64,000 nucleotides of DNA from Bacillota bacterium (GCA_023388055.1 JAEWGW010000004.1:124001-188000), one strand, 5' to 3'. Counted from the stretch's first letter, positions 16,188 to 25,398 are shown. Program-made: numbers and translations. The notes: generated from the sequence alone by a model not told the origin.

Positions 16188-16826
16188 ATGAAAATGGATA
16201 AATTGGAACATTTATTGGCGGGAAACCGTCCGGCTCTGGTAATTGTGGATGTGCAGAATGATTATTGCCATCCCGAAGGGGCATTGGGCTTAACAGGCTG
16301 CGATGTCAGCGGAGTCAAGGAGATGATGCCCCGGCTGCATGGGCTGTTGGGTGCGGTGCGGGAGGAGGACATCCCCATCATCTTCATTCAGACCTTCCAT
16401 GAGGAGGCCACGGACTCGGAGGCCTGGGTCACCCGGTCCTCGGGCAGGTCGGCTAAAGTGTGCCGGAAGGACAGCTGGGGGGCGGAATTCTACGAGATTA
16501 GCCCCCGGCCCGGCGAAATTGTGGTGAACAAACACCGGTACAGCGCCTTTGTGAATACGCGGCTGGATTCCGTGCTGCGGACGCTGAAGGTCGACACCCT
16601 GCTTATCGCCGGCGTAAGCACCAACGTGTGCGTGGAATCCACCGCCCGGGACGGGTTTATGCTGGATTACCATATTGTGCTGGTGGAGGATGCCTGCGCC
16701 TCTTATTCCCGGGATGCCCACGAGATGACGCTGGTCAATATTCAGGGTTATTTCGGCACGGTGGCCTCAAGCGGAGAGCTTACGGATATGTGGATGCAAG
16801 GCAAAAAATCGACCCTCGCCCTGTAG
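16188..16826 (+). CDS. Isochorismatase-like cysteine hydrolase
   Basis: About 212 residues. It has the family's catalytic pattern: Asp in ALVIVDVQNDYC, a Lys in VVNKHRYSAF, and the nucleophile Cys in AGVSTNVCVESTARDG. Members hydrolyse amides or ureido compounds such as nicotinamide, biuret or peroxyureidoacrylate. It starts within 10 bases of the binding-protein stop (GTG 16182, ATG 16188 or ATG 16194 are possible), so it is co-translated with the importer. It may process the imported substrate. Confidence 0.87.
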   Translation: MKMDKLEHLLAGNRPALVIVDVQNDYCHPEGALGLTGCDVSGVKEMMPRLHGLLGAVREEDIPIIFIQTFHEEATDSEAWVTRSSGRSAKVCRKDSWGAEFYEISPRPGEIVVNKHRYSAFVNTRLDSVLRTLKVDTLLIAGVSTNVCVESTARDGFMLDYHIVLVEDACASYSRDAHEMTLVNIQGYFGTVASSGELTDMWMQGKKSTLAL

Positions 16827-16857
16827 GGGCGGAGGCGGCAAAGCTGGTGAAACGGTT

Positions 16858-18573
16858 ATGAGTGTAACCTCTTATAAGGAGCGAAGGAAAGCTGGGCAGG
16901 GGCAGGAAGCAGAAGCGGGCTACGGGGAGGATGCGGAAAGTGCAGAAAACCGGAATGGTGCGGGGTATGTGGAGCATACGGTGAAGGCACAAGGTTCAAA
17001 TGCGGCGAAGCTGGCCAAGAAAGCCGCAAAGTCAAAAAGCCATTCTGCTGCTGGAGCTGTTCCCAATACGTCCGAAGCTGATCCGCTGCCGCATACGGTG
17101 CAGTCCCGCCGTAAAATCATGATGGTGCAGTATGTCATCTGCCTTGGCGCCTTTCTCTCCAATCTGTCGGCGGGGATGTTCAATATCGCGCTGGTGGACA
17201 TTGCCGGGGAGTTCGGCGTTACCCTGCAATCCGCCCAGTGGGTGGTGACGGCTTATCTGTTGGTGATTTCCGTCTGTCTGCCGCTGATGGGGCGGCTGGG
17301 GGATCTGGCGGGGCGCACGCGGATCCATAACGCCGGCTACTTTATCTTTATGCTGGGTGCCCTCGCCTGCGTTTTTTCTCCTTCGTTGGGATGGCTGATC
17401 CCCTTGCGCATCCTGCAGGGGCTGGGGGCTTCCATGTACCAGGCCACCAACATGGCCCTGATCGTGTCCATCTTCCCCGCGAACCAGCGGGGAAGAGCCC
17501 TTGGGCTGATGAGCACCTTCGTGGCGGCAGGGTCCATGGTGGGACCCAGCCTGGGGGGCGTGCTCATCCAGTGGTTCTCCTGGCGGACCAGCTTCGCCAT
17601 GCTGGCCGCCGTGGCTGCCGCTGCGTGGGTGCTGGCGCAGCGGTTGATCCCCCGGGAGGAGCCCCGCAGGGCCTCCCGGCTGGATTTGACCGGCGCCGCC
17701 ATGTTCGCGGCGGGGCTCACGGGACTGGTGACCGCCCTGAATCTGGCGGGCACCAGCGGGTTTGGCTCACCGCCAGTGCTGGCGGCGATGGCGGTGTTCG
17801 GGTTGGGGCTGGGGCTGTTCATCTGGTGGTGTCTGCCCGCCAGATGGTCTGCCGCTTCAGCCCCAAGCCGCGCCCACAGGGAGCCCTTCATTCCCTTGGG
17901 GCTGTTCCAGAATGCAGGTGTCAATAGCGGCATTTTCATTACCATTGCCACGTATATGGCCGCTTTTTCCGCACAGCTGGTCCTGCCGGTGTTTTTGCGC
18001 CAAGAGCTGGGGCTGTCACCTGCCGCTGCGGGCCTTCTGCTGATGGCTTATCCCGCAGCGCTGATCCTGTCCGCTCCCTTTTTTGGACGGTTGTCGGACA
18101 AACACGGCATTATGCCCATCCTTTCGGCCGGGCTGCAATTGATGGCCGTTACCCTGTTGGTACTGGGATTTCTGTCACTCTCGTACCCGCCGGCGCTGCT
18201 GGCCGGTCTCATTATCCTGCTGGGTATCTCCATGGGAATGATTACCTCCCCCAACAACAGCCTGGTGATGCGGGAGACGCCCCGGGAGCATTTGGGAGTG
18301 ATCAGCAGCATCCTTGCCCTGTCCCGGAACCTGGGCATGATGTTCGGCACGGTGGCAGGCGGGGGGCTGTTAGCGGCTGGAGCAGCGGCGGCCACCGGAA
18401 ACAGTGCTGCCTCTGCGGTCGCAGCAGCTGCCGGAGGCTCCCTCCGCGGCTACCACGCAGTGTTTGTCCTATGCGCCGTGCTGGTCGCGGCGAGCTTGGG
18501 CACGGCTGCACTATCCCAGCGGCAGCGCCGCCTGAAGCACCAAAAGCGCCAGGAGGAAACCCTTTCCTCCTGA
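16858..18573 (+). CDS. MFS transporter, DHA2 (EmrB/QacA) group
   Basis: 571 residues. An unusual N-terminal tail of about 85 polar residues precedes 14 predicted membrane segments. The motif GRLGDLAGRTRIHNAGY between segments 2 and 3 and the segment-5 region MVGPSLGGVLIQWFSWR match drug:proton antiporters. It follows the hydrolase by about 30 bases and is probably the last gene of the operon. It may export a product or a toxic analogue. The polar tail is low in conserved features, and a later start is possible. Confidence 0.85.
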   Translation: MSVTSYKERRKAGQGQEAEAGYGEDAESAENRNGAGYVEHTVKAQGSNAAKLAKKAAKSKSHSAAGAVPNTSEADPLPHTVQSRRKIMMVQYVICLGAFLSNLSAGMFNIALVDIAGEFGVTLQSAQWVVTAYLLVISVCLPLMGRLGDLAGRTRIHNAGYFIFMLGALACVFSPSLGWLIPLRILQGLGASMYQATNMALIVSIFPANQRGRALGLMSTFVAAGSMVGPSLGGVLIQWFSWRTSFAMLAAVAAAAWVLAQRLIPREEPRRASRLDLTGAAMFAAGLTGLVTALNLAGTSGFGSPPVLAAMAVFGLGLGLFIWWCLPARWSAASAPSRAHREPFIPLGLFQNAGVNSGIFITIATYMAAFSAQLVLPVFLRQELGLSPAAAGLLLMAYPAALILSAPFFGRLSDKHGIMPILSAGLQLMAVTLLVLGFLSLSYPPALLAGLIILLGISMGMITSPNNSLVMRETPREHLGVISSILALSRNLGMMFGTVAGGGLLAAGAAAATGNSAASAVAAAAGGSLRGYHAVFVLCAVLVAASLGTAALSQRQRRLKHQKRQEETLSS

Positions 18574-18574
18574 C

Positions 18575-18800
18575 GCTTGGCGTTTGGTGCCCGACACTCG
18601 GTGCTGCGCGACGCTTAATGCCAGCATTGGTGCCAACATTCGGCGCCCGCCATTCGATACTCGACACCTGCTGCCGGACACTCTGCGCTCGACGCTTGAT
18701 ACTCGACACTTGGTGCTGGACACTCTGCGCTCGACGCTTGATACTGAACCATGGTGCTCGCCCTTCGATACTCAACACCTGGATACTGAAACATGGTGAT
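18575..18800. repeat. Degenerate 42-base tandem repeats
   Basis: The clearest copy, 42 bases long, ends GGTGCTGGACACTCTGC and is followed by a partial second copy starting GCTCGACGCTTGATACT; more diverged copies flank both. An open frame through the array reads as a 14-residue repeat (LDTRHLVLDTLRST), but codon use and lack of a start signal argue against a gene. Confidence 0.7.
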
Positions 18801-18869
18801 CATCGCCTGTATCGGACGTTTAGCGCCCATGCGGACCTGTTCCGGCAACCTGTTGCCATGCAGCCAAAT

Positions 18870-19056
18870 TCTAACGGCGGCCAGAGCCTCTATTTGACCC
18901 AAAAGTGGCTTTTCCCAAATCTAACGGAAGCCACAGCCGCTATTCCGGCCGAACATGCCCTTTTGATCACCATTCTGACCAAATAGCGGCGCTCACTTCC
19001 GTTAGAAATTTCACCCCCTGCTTTTTCGCCAAATAAGGGCTCCTGCTTCCGTTAGA
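18870..19056. repeat. Family A four-unit inverted repeat cluster (A3)
   Basis: Direct units 18870-18898 and 18919-18948, inverted units 18979-19006 and 19028-19056. Pitch 49-50, total 187. The inner pair share GCCGCTATT, which supports pairing of unit 2 with unit 3. It lies between convergent genes. Confidence 0.85.
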
Positions 19057-19164
19057 ATCGCCCATGGCTCAACGAACCAGCGCTGGAAACGAAACGTCGC
19101 GACAAACGCCGCAGTTTCGTATAAATTATTGCGGGGCATCTACATCCGACTTCGTGCCAATAGC

Positions 19165-19300
19165 GTTTCTCTCCCCCGCATCATGCTCCCTTCTCACACT
19201 CGCCTGTGCTTCCGCATCATGCTACCTTCTCACACTGGCCTGTGCTGCCCATCATGCTCCCTTCCCACACTCGCCTGTGCTTTCACATCACGCGATGTCC
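19165..19300. repeat. Short tandem repeats of about 35 bases
   Basis: Three or four imperfect copies of a unit containing CTTCTCACACTCGCCTGTGC and ending CATCATGCTCC. No gene is supported here. Confidence 0.6.
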
Positions 19301-19335
19301 TCACACCACAGCTGCCCCCATCCACCAAAAACAAC

Positions 19336-19375
19336 AACAGCCCGCTGCTTCTCCCAAGAAGCTACGGGCTGTTTT
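19336..19375 (-). terminator. Terminator of the effector-binding operon
   Basis: AACAGCCCG and CGGGCTGTT enclose a second stem GCTTCT / AGAAGC. The minus-strand side is followed by a T-rich tract (GTTGTTGTTTTT), so it mainly ends the operon at 19407; it could also stop the plus strand. Confidence 0.7.
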
Positions 19376-19406
19376 ATGTCCGGCTCACACGCCTTGCCCA
19401 CTTACA

Positions 19407-20609
19407 CTACTCCGCCGTCTCCACCAGCTTCAGCGGCATAAACACGGAGGCGCAGTTGGCCTGTCGGAACCTGGCGATGGCCTTGCGGCTCCAATCGACC
19501 TTATATTGGGGATGCTCCGCCAGGAACAGCTCCGGCAGATGCTGGAACGCCACCTCATAGGGATTGGAGGGATTATCCCCATTCACCTCCAGCTGCGAAA
19601 TATGCACATAGATTCCGCCAGGGAGCGTTACCTTCTCCACACAGTCCGGCAGCCCCTCGAAGGTGCTGACCCGTGTGCCGAAGCAGGAGCTGTATGAGCC
19701 TTTTTCGGGATAATCCATGGGGAAGCCGTAATAATCATGCAGATAATATTTAGCCGCTTCCGCAGCGAATACCTGATTCTGCACGCCAAAGTATTTGGTG
19801 ATGACGAACTCCTCGTCACCCGGATGGGTCACACTGCAAGCGATCTTCATCGGCGGCAGCGTCACCACCCTGTAGCGCAAGGAATCAAACCGCTCCTTCA
19901 GGCCCTCTGCTACTTTTACCGGCTCATACTTGGTCAGAATATCCCCGGTTTCATCATAGGTATTGAAGCCGCAGCCTCCCTGGTTAAATACATACTTCGT
20001 GTCCTGCCGGAACTGGCCGGTGAAATACTCGTCCGCATGCATCCGCTCGTCATATCCCTTCCGGTCCTCCCGTTTGCCTTCGTTAATGAGCACCTTGGCA
20101 TACCGGCAGGGGGGCAAAACAAACGTCTCCGTATACTCCGGCAGATAATCCGGCAGCCGCTCGAAGCTCTCCACCATAAATCCGGCCACCACCTTGTAGT
20201 TGCCGTCTCCCCGGACATCCGTTCGAACGGTCACAATCTCCCTATGCAGCAGGCTATCTCCAATAAGCCCCGCCAGCAGCCCCATATCCCCTTCCCCCAC
20301 CAGCTTCTTGGTGAAGAAATAATCGTTCAGGATACAATTGGCATGTTCGAAGCCGTAATAACCACCATACCCCCGGCTTTCGTAGCTGATCGGCAGGGCA
20401 TAACCCACCACCTTCATCTCCGGCCGGTCCACAATGGTGCAAAATTCACTAACCTGCTCCACCTGCACCTCTTCAGGCAACCCCATACGGCTCATCTCCT
20501 CCGCCAGCTTCAGAATTTCCGGCTTTACCACAGGGCTGTAGCCCTCTGTCCCTTGGCCTTGACCCGGGTCTTCCCCATGCTCCGGGAGCTCTTGCTTTCT
20601 CATGCTCAT
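19407..20609 (-). CDS. Protein with two GyrI-like effector-binding domains
   Basis: About 400 residues. Two domains of similar type follow each other (roughly residues 40-215 and 225-398), each with the strand and ligand pattern of the AraC effector-binding / GyrI-like family (VVGYALPISYESRGYG; LPPMKIACSVTHPGDEE). No DNA-binding domain is present. The ATG at 20609 overlaps the GNAT stop as ATGA, so translation is coupled. Stand-alone GyrI-like proteins can bind hydrophobic cations or act as hydrolases. The role here is unknown; the AraC gene of the same operon ends in the same fold type. Confidence 0.75.
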   Translation of the reverse strand: MSMRKQELPEHGEDPGQGQGTEGYSPVVKPEILKLAEEMSRMGLPEEVQVEQVSEFCTIVDRPEMKVVGYALPISYESRGYGGYYGFEHANCILNDYFFTKKLVGEGDMGLLAGLIGDSLLHREIVTVRTDVRGDGNYKVVAGFMVESFERLPDYLPEYTETFVLPPCRYAKVLINEGKREDRKGYDERMHADEYFTGQFRQDTKYVFNQGGCGFNTYDETGDILTKYEPVKVAEGLKERFDSLRYRVVTLPPMKIACSVTHPGDEEFVITKYFGVQNQVFAAEAAKYYLHDYYGFPMDYPEKGSYSSCFGTRVSTFEGLPDCVEKVTLPGGIYVHISQLEVNGDNPSNPYEVAFQHLPELFLAEHPQYKVDWSRKAIARFRQANCASVFMPLKLVETAE

Positions 20610-21280
20610 AGCGCGTTCCACCTTTCCTTCTCCAGTACCAGCTTGCAGCCAGTGAAATAAATAGGTTCCCCCTGCTCATCCCGGGCAAAGGAGGTTTGGC
20701 TGGTTTCCGTCACGGTCAGCCCCAGCTCCAAAAGCGGCGCAATCTGCGGCGCACAATCCAGCGGATTATAGGCGAATACTCCATCCGCTTCCAGCACCTC
20801 GAAAGCATACCGCACCATAATAGAAAGCGCTTCCTTATCCAGCCCAGCATGCCAGTACCGAGTGTGCCACACATGACCCAGATCCACCATGTTGCGTTCG
20901 TCCACCGTATTGAAGACCACCATACCAATAAGTGAATAATCCGGCTTCAGGCATACGGCCCACATATTATCTTGCCCGGCAAACCACTCTGTTGCTTCCC
21001 TGCAGCCCTTCTCATCCGTCGGCCACGGGTGGTCCCGGTACCGCATCTCGGAATGATGACGGTCGACTGCCAGCTCCTGCACCGCCGTTGCATCACCGGG
21101 AACAAACCGTCGGATCAACAGCCTCCCCGTCTCAAAAAGCACAGGCCTAACCGTCCCCTGACGGTAGACAACAGCTTCCTGTTCATGCAGCTCTCCGGCC
21201 AGCCTGACAATCTCCGGCAGATGCTTGGGCGAATAGCTTTGCGGCACCTCCTCAAACAACAGCTTCCGAATAGCGCCCAT
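20606..21280 (-). CDS. GNAT-family N-acetyltransferase (RimJ/RimL-like)
   Basis: About 224 residues from the ATG at 21280, which follows GGGAGGGG. After an N-terminal extension of about 50 residues come ETGRLLIRRFVPGDATAVQELA and the acetyl-CoA region with LIGMVVFNTVDERNMVDLGHVWHTRYWHAGLDKEALSIMVRYAFE. The usual Q/R-x-x-G-x-G/A motif is weak. The substrate is unknown. It is coupled by a 4-base overlap to the GyrI-like gene and sits 53 bases after the AraC gene. Confidence 0.8.
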   Translation of the reverse strand: MGAIRKLLFEEVPQSYSPKHLPEIVRLAGELHEQEAVVYRQGTVRPVLFETGRLLIRRFVPGDATAVQELAVDRHHSEMRYRDHPWPTDEKGCREATEWFAGQDNMWAVCLKPDYSLIGMVVFNTVDERNMVDLGHVWHTRYWHAGLDKEALSIMVRYAFEVLEADGVFAYNPLDCAPQIAPLLELGLTVTETSQTSFARDEQGEPIYFTGCKLVLEKERWNAL

Positions 21281-21333
21281 CCTGTCCCCTCCCTTTCCTG
21301 TCTCCACTTTACCAGCGGTTTCCCGAAAGAGTA

Positions 21334-22605
21334 TTATCCGTTTTTAACATGTTCAAGCTGTATCCGGCAGGTGGTGGTAATGTGGTTCGCCGTATAACCC
21401 CCTTGGGCTTCATATATGGCAAAAGCGGGCCGGCTGCTCCGGCGCAAGCCATTGTCCTGCACCCAAGCCTCCAGACGCTCCTCCAGCACCCGGCTGTCTC
21501 CGGCGCAGTCCGTCTCCAGCACGGCATAGCTGCCAGCGGGCAGCTCCAGAAGCTCAAGCCCGCCTCCTGCCGGAAGCGGCAGCTTCTCCTCCAGCTTCAC
21601 TCCACAGGTACAGGCCCTCCCATTTTTGGCGATAAAAAAGGTATCTGCCGAACGGGCGGCCGAAGGGCTGTACACGGCAAGAAAGCCCATCACAGCCTGG
21701 GACGCTTCCTTTTCTGCATGCGGACCCTCCCGGGTTGAGGCCAAAAAAAGCATCCCCGGACTGCGGATCAGCGAAATCCGGTCATAATCCGTCCGTTTCA
21801 TAACCGGCATAACCAATGCCAGCCGGTTCACCCTGCCGTTCCGCCATAGAAATTCCTCAAAGTACGGCTCAGGGGCCTGCGCAAACATGCTGGATCTGAG
21901 CCAATCGCTGTACAGATAATTCCATGCCTGGCCAATCTCCGGCTCTTCATTCCGGACAAGAACCTTGGCAGCGGTAAGACTCACCTCCGGCAAAATCTGC
22001 ACCTCCCGAAACACCCGGCTGGCCAGCAAACCTTCCACTGCCTGCGGCGTATACTCCAGCCATAACCAATAACAGAACCGGCTGCCCAACTGCTTGCCGT
22101 TCCTTCCGAAGACTCTTCCCCTGTAGTCGGGAAGGGTTTCCTGCAAGGCCGCAATAGCCTGCTCCTCAATTCCGCTTAAGCGGGAATGATAGAAGGCCGC
22201 CCGGACAGTGGCGGGAAGGGTCTCCGCCGCAACCGTCACCTGTTTGGCCGACAGGCTGTCATACCTGGGAAAGTAGTACGAGACTCCGCTGCGCTTATAT
22301 TCCAGGGGAGTCATGGAGACTGCGGCCTTGACGTTTTTGCACAGGGCTTGCTGGGAGCTGTAGCCGCAGGTATACGCAACCTCGGCCAAGGGCATGTCCG
22401 AGCAGCGGATCAGGCTGAGGGCATTGGAGAGTCGCCTTTTGCGGATGTACTCCTTGACCGAATGTCCTGTATGGGCATAAAAATCCCGGTACAGCTGCAT
22501 CAGAGAGGTGAAGCCCGCTTGGGCGGCCCCCTCCAGGGAAATCTCCTCCTGCAGATGCTCCTCGATATAGTGGATGACCTTCTTAAACCGTTGCGGCTTA
22601 TCCAT
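21334..22605 (-). CDS. AraC-family regulator with C-terminal effector-binding domains
   Basis: 423 residues. The AraC helix-turn-helix pair is N-terminal (residues 1-105, CGYSSQQALCKNVKAAVSMTPLEYKR), as in MarA/Rob-like proteins. Two regions of the GyrI-like effector fold follow (about 125-260 and 265-420). The ATG at 22605 follows TTGGAGGAAGC. It is the second gene of a four-gene operon (transglutaminase-like, AraC, GNAT, double GyrI-like) and probably autoregulates it in response to a small ligand. Confidence 0.83.
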   Translation of the reverse strand: MDKPQRFKKVIHYIEEHLQEEISLEGAAQAGFTSLMQLYRDFYAHTGHSVKEYIRKRRLSNALSLIRCSDMPLAEVAYTCGYSSQQALCKNVKAAVSMTPLEYKRSGVSYYFPRYDSLSAKQVTVAAETLPATVRAAFYHSRLSGIEEQAIAALQETLPDYRGRVFGRNGKQLGSRFCYWLWLEYTPQAVEGLLASRVFREVQILPEVSLTAAKVLVRNEEPEIGQAWNYLYSDWLRSSMFAQAPEPYFEEFLWRNGRVNRLALVMPVMKRTDYDRISLIRSPGMLFLASTREGPHAEKEASQAVMGFLAVYSPSAARSADTFFIAKNGRACTCGVKLEEKLPLPAGGGLELLELPAGSYAVLETDCAGDSRVLEERLEAWVQDNGLRRSSRPAFAIYEAQGGYTANHITTTCRIQLEHVKNG

Positions 22606-22623
22606 AAGCTTCCTCCAAAACCT

Positions 22624-23109
22624 CTATCGTTCTAACCTTCTCCGTCTGACCGCATTCACCCAGGCCGAACCCCAATACGTCCAAAAGCAAACCCATCCGT
22701 TCCAATTCCTAACCGCCGACACCGGCTCAAAATGGACCTTGCCAAACCGGTTGCCCGGATGGCCCGGGCAGACATCACCCTCCCGCTCACCGTATCTGAC
22801 CCGGCACCAGACATGCCCGGATAGATGTCCGGGGACAGTCCTTCCCCCATGGACACGCTGCGGCATTACCGTTCTGACGGCATATACCAGCCTGCTCTGA
22901 AATCCCAACGTCGCCAGTATCCGGTTCAATATACTGGCCTGTTGCCAGCAGTAGCCTTTTCCTTTCTCCAGGGCTCTGGAGGGAAAATCAAAGGAATTGG
23001 AATATGAATAGGCTATCCATGTACCAACCAGTTTTTGGGCAAACTCAATGAGCTCTACCCCCTCCAATCCGGAGGCCCGGCACACTTCAACCGCCTCATG
23101 GAGCTTCAT
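22624..23109 (-). CDS. Transglutaminase-like (papain-fold) protein
   Basis: 161 residues. The core motif KGYCWQQASILNRILATLGFQSRLVYA holds the likely nucleophile Cys, and LSGHVWCRVRY holds the His, as in the bacterial transglutaminase-like superfamily. The third catalytic residue is not obvious. There is no signal peptide. It is the first gene of the four-gene operon. Another transglutaminase-like gene sits next to an AraC gene at 31426-32970. Its activity may be proteolytic or deamidating; the substrate is unknown. Confidence 0.75.
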   Translation of the reverse strand: MKLHEAVEVCRASGLEGVELIEFAQKLVGTWIAYSYSNSFDFPSRALEKGKGYCWQQASILNRILATLGFQSRLVYAVRTVMPQRVHGGRTVPGHLSGHVWCRVRYGEREGDVCPGHPGNRFGKVHFEPVSAVRNWNGWVCFWTYWGSAWVNAVRRRRLER

Positions 23110-23210
23110 ACGGCATCACCTGTTCCGCACTTACTTGTAAGGACCATTATACACTCCTTTTGCCATAAACAGGGAGATATCCGTCACGATCAATAGAAGT
23201 CAAACAGCAT

Positions 23211-23255
23211 CTTTACACCGTAAAGTTTCTATGCTAAGATCTTTACATTGTAAAG
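23211..23255 (+). promoter_or_regulatory. Promoter of the TetR-flavodoxin operon with two operators
   Basis: CTTTACACCGTAAAG (23211-23225) and CTTTACATTGTAAAG (23241-23255) are palindromes with centres exactly 30 bases apart. The -35 box TTTACA (23212-23217) lies inside the first and the -10 box TAAGAT (23235-23240) directly before the second, spacer 17. Binding of the TetR protein would block RNA polymerase. Confidence 0.8.
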
Positions 23256-23280
23256 TTTAAATAGAAAGGAAAGTTGGAGT

Positions 23281-23865
23281 ATGAAGGAAAGGCCCTATCA
23301 CCACGGAAATTTGCGCAATGATCTGATTGAAGCGGGCATCCAACTGATTAATGAGGATGGGCCAAAAAGCTTTTCTCTGCGAAAGGTAGCAGCCCGGTGC
23401 GGGGTGAGCCATACGGCACCCTACAGCCATTTTAAGGATGTGGATGCGCTGATTTCTGCCATGGGGGAATATGTAACGGAGCAATTTATGAACAGTCTGC
23501 ATTCTGCTGTTGCGGGAAAGGAGGAGGACCCGGGGGCGCTGGCATTTATAGGGCAGGCATACATTGATTTTTTTGTTAAGCACCCGCACTATTTTCAATT
23601 CCAGTACCATTATTCCGGATTAACCATTGATCTGAATAAAGAGCAGCCGGATGATTACCCTCCCTTCGCTTTGTTCCGATCCACCGCCTTTCGCATGTTC
23701 CGCAAATGGGGTTTGCCGGAGGAGGAGCATGCCGCCACGCTGATCGCATCCTGGGCCCTGGTGCATGGCATTGTTGCACTCTCCGCCGCCAGCAGCATTA
23801 AGTATTCCGGTAACTGGACAGATATTTTTATGGCTACCTTGGACAAAAAGGAGAAAGAATTATGA
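23281..23865 (+). CDS. TetR-family repressor with WHG-type C-terminal domain
   Basis: 194 residues. The N terminus MKERPYHHGNLRNDLIEAG and helix-turn-helix SFSLRKVAARCGVSHTAPYSHFKD are characteristic of the TetR subgroup with a WHG C-terminal domain. It heads an operon with two flavodoxin-fold proteins, overlapping the first by 4 bases (ATGA). Autorepression through the palindromes at 23211-23255 is very likely. Confidence 0.88.
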   Translation: MKERPYHHGNLRNDLIEAGIQLINEDGPKSFSLRKVAARCGVSHTAPYSHFKDVDALISAMGEYVTEQFMNSLHSAVAGKEEDPGALAFIGQAYIDFFVKHPHYFQFQYHYSGLTIDLNKEQPDDYPPFALFRSTAFRMFRKWGLPEEEHAATLIASWALVHGIVALSAASSIKYSGNWTDIFMATLDKKEKEL

Positions 23866-24365
23866 AAATGATTATTCATGACCTGCCGCGGAAGGACTAC
23901 CCGCCCTTCGTACACGCAAAAGAGAGTGAGCTTCGTATGATCACCGACAACGGCACCATCCGCAGATGCACCGGCTGCTTCGGCTGCTGGCACAGAACCC
24001 CGGGCATCTGTGTCTTGAAGGATGACTACCAGCACCTGGGAGAATGGACCGCTGCCACTGATGAGGTGATCATCATCAGCAAATGCACCTTTGGATCTTA
24101 CAGCCCCTTCGTCAAAAGTGTGCTGGACCGGAATATCTCCTACATGCTGCCCTACTTCGCTTCCGTCAACGGGGAAACCCATCACCAGCGGCGTTATGAT
24201 AGCAGCTTCAAGCTGACGGTTCGCTTCTACGGCAATGACCTGACCTCCACGGAGCAGGATACTGCCCGCTCACTGGTAGCAGCGAATTCGTTGAATTTCT
24301 ACAGCACGGGCAACGAGGTATATTTCTATCCGAATGCTGAAGCCGCATGGGAGGGATTGCAATGA
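23862..24365 (+). CDS. Flavodoxin-fold NAD(P)H-dependent oxidoreductase-like protein
   Basis: 167 residues. Motifs CTGCFGCWHRTPGICVLKDDYQ and the following EVIIISKCTFGSYSPFVKSVLDR match the NADPH-dependent FMN reductase family. It lacks the usual N-terminal phosphate loop, which suggests a shortened or divergent member. It is coupled by 4-base overlaps to the TetR gene before it and to a second flavodoxin-fold gene after it. The two may form a complex. Confidence 0.75.
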   Translation: MKMIIHDLPRKDYPPFVHAKESELRMITDNGTIRRCTGCFGCWHRTPGICVLKDDYQHLGEWTAATDEVIIISKCTFGSYSPFVKSVLDRNISYMLPYFASVNGETHHQRRYDSSFKLTVRFYGNDLTSTEQDTARSLVAANSLNFYSTGNEVYFYPNAEAAWEGLQ

Positions 24366-25000
24366 AGATCGCCTTAATCAATGGAAGCCCTAAGGCCGGC
24401 AAAAACAACTCCGGAATACTGCTTCAATCTCTTGAGCCTCTGCTCGGCAAGGAGCATGAACTATTCCACTGCCGTGCGGGCCGGCAGCCTCTGGCGGAAT
24501 CAGACTATAAAGCACTTTGCCAGATGGATGCCCTGGTGTTGGCATTCCCCCTGTATGTAGACGCCCTTCCCGCCCACCTGCTGGAGATCCTTACCAAGCT
24601 GGAGGAGTATATGAAGACGGAGCGGACCAAAGAGGTTGTACTTTACGCCATCGTGAACAACGGCTTCTTCGAAGGAGTGCAGAACCGGATTGCCATCAGT
24701 ATCCTGCAAAATTGGTGTGTCCGGGCAGGAGTCCGCTTCGGTCAGGCGATTGGGCAAGGCGCCGGAGAGATGCTGGAAGCGGTGGAAAAAGTACCTCATG
24801 GACATGGTCCCATGAAAAATTTGCATGGCGCCCTGGATACCCTGGCAGCCAACCTCCAGTCTGGAAGAAGCGGTGAATCGATCCTGCTTAGCCCCAAATT
24901 TCCGCGGATTGCCTGGAGGATTGCCGGAACCATGTTCTGGCACTCCATGGCCAAGAAGAACGGCGTGGCGAAAAAGGAGCTTAGGAGAAGGCTGCTGTAA
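24362..25000 (+). CDS. Flavodoxin-like NAD(P)H oxidoreductase
   Basis: About 212 residues from the ATG at 24362, which overlaps the previous stop as ATGA. The N terminus MKIALINGSPKAGKNNSGILL is the FMN phosphate-binding loop that the preceding protein lacks, so the two proteins look complementary. ALVLAFPLYVDALPAHLLEILTKLEEY is the second family motif. It is last in the TetR operon. A role in reduction of quinones, azo or nitro compounds is plausible but unproven. Confidence 0.78.
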   Translation: MKIALINGSPKAGKNNSGILLQSLEPLLGKEHELFHCRAGRQPLAESDYKALCQMDALVLAFPLYVDALPAHLLEILTKLEEYMKTERTKEVVLYAIVNNGFFEGVQNRIAISILQNWCVRAGVRFGQAIGQGAGEMLEAVEKVPHGHGPMKNLHGALDTLAANLQSGRSGESILLSPKFPRIAWRIAGTMFWHSMAKKNGVAKKELRRRLL

Positions 25001-25115
25001 GTCGAATGTGGGCTCCGAAAGCCGCAGGCTTGCCGTAGCGAGGGTGCCGGCGATGCTGCCGGTCCAGCGTACGGCACGAGTGCTGGCAGCCCCTACAGCG
25101 GATGCGGCGCTGGCT

Positions 25116-25302
25116 GTAACGGAACTAACAAGCTCTTACAGGCGGGAAATCAGCTGGTTTGAGTTTTAACGGAACTCAGACGCTCTTAGGAGGGGAAAAC
25201 AACCCTTGCAGCTCAATTTTTCCACGCTAAGAGTCGTAGAGTTCCGTTACAGCTGCCAAAGGTCATTTTTTCGCCGCTAAGGTACTCCTAGTTCCGTTAG
25301 CG
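25116..25302. repeat. Family B four-unit inverted repeat cluster (B1)
   Basis: Direct units TAACGGAACT...CTCTTA at 25116-25140 and 25165-25190, inverted units at 25225-25250 and 25275-25302, pitch 49-50, total 187. Units 1 and 4 share AACTA and units 2 and 3 share AACTC, which supports nested pairing. A fragment TTCCGTTAGCG lies further on near 25337. The rest of the gap 25001-25533 holds only the terminator below. Confidence 0.85.
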
Positions 25303-25398
25303 CTCCCGGCAGGTGAGCCACCAACGATTTCCTGCTTCCGTTAGCGTTTCTGGGAGGATAGCCCCGGACCATTGTCCTGCCTCTTCCCGCAAAAACAA

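Noticed and set aside
18471..18986. Plus-strand frame of 171 codons over the MFS end and repeats
   Set aside because: It reads out of the MFS gene in another frame and through tandem and family A repeats; no coding signals.
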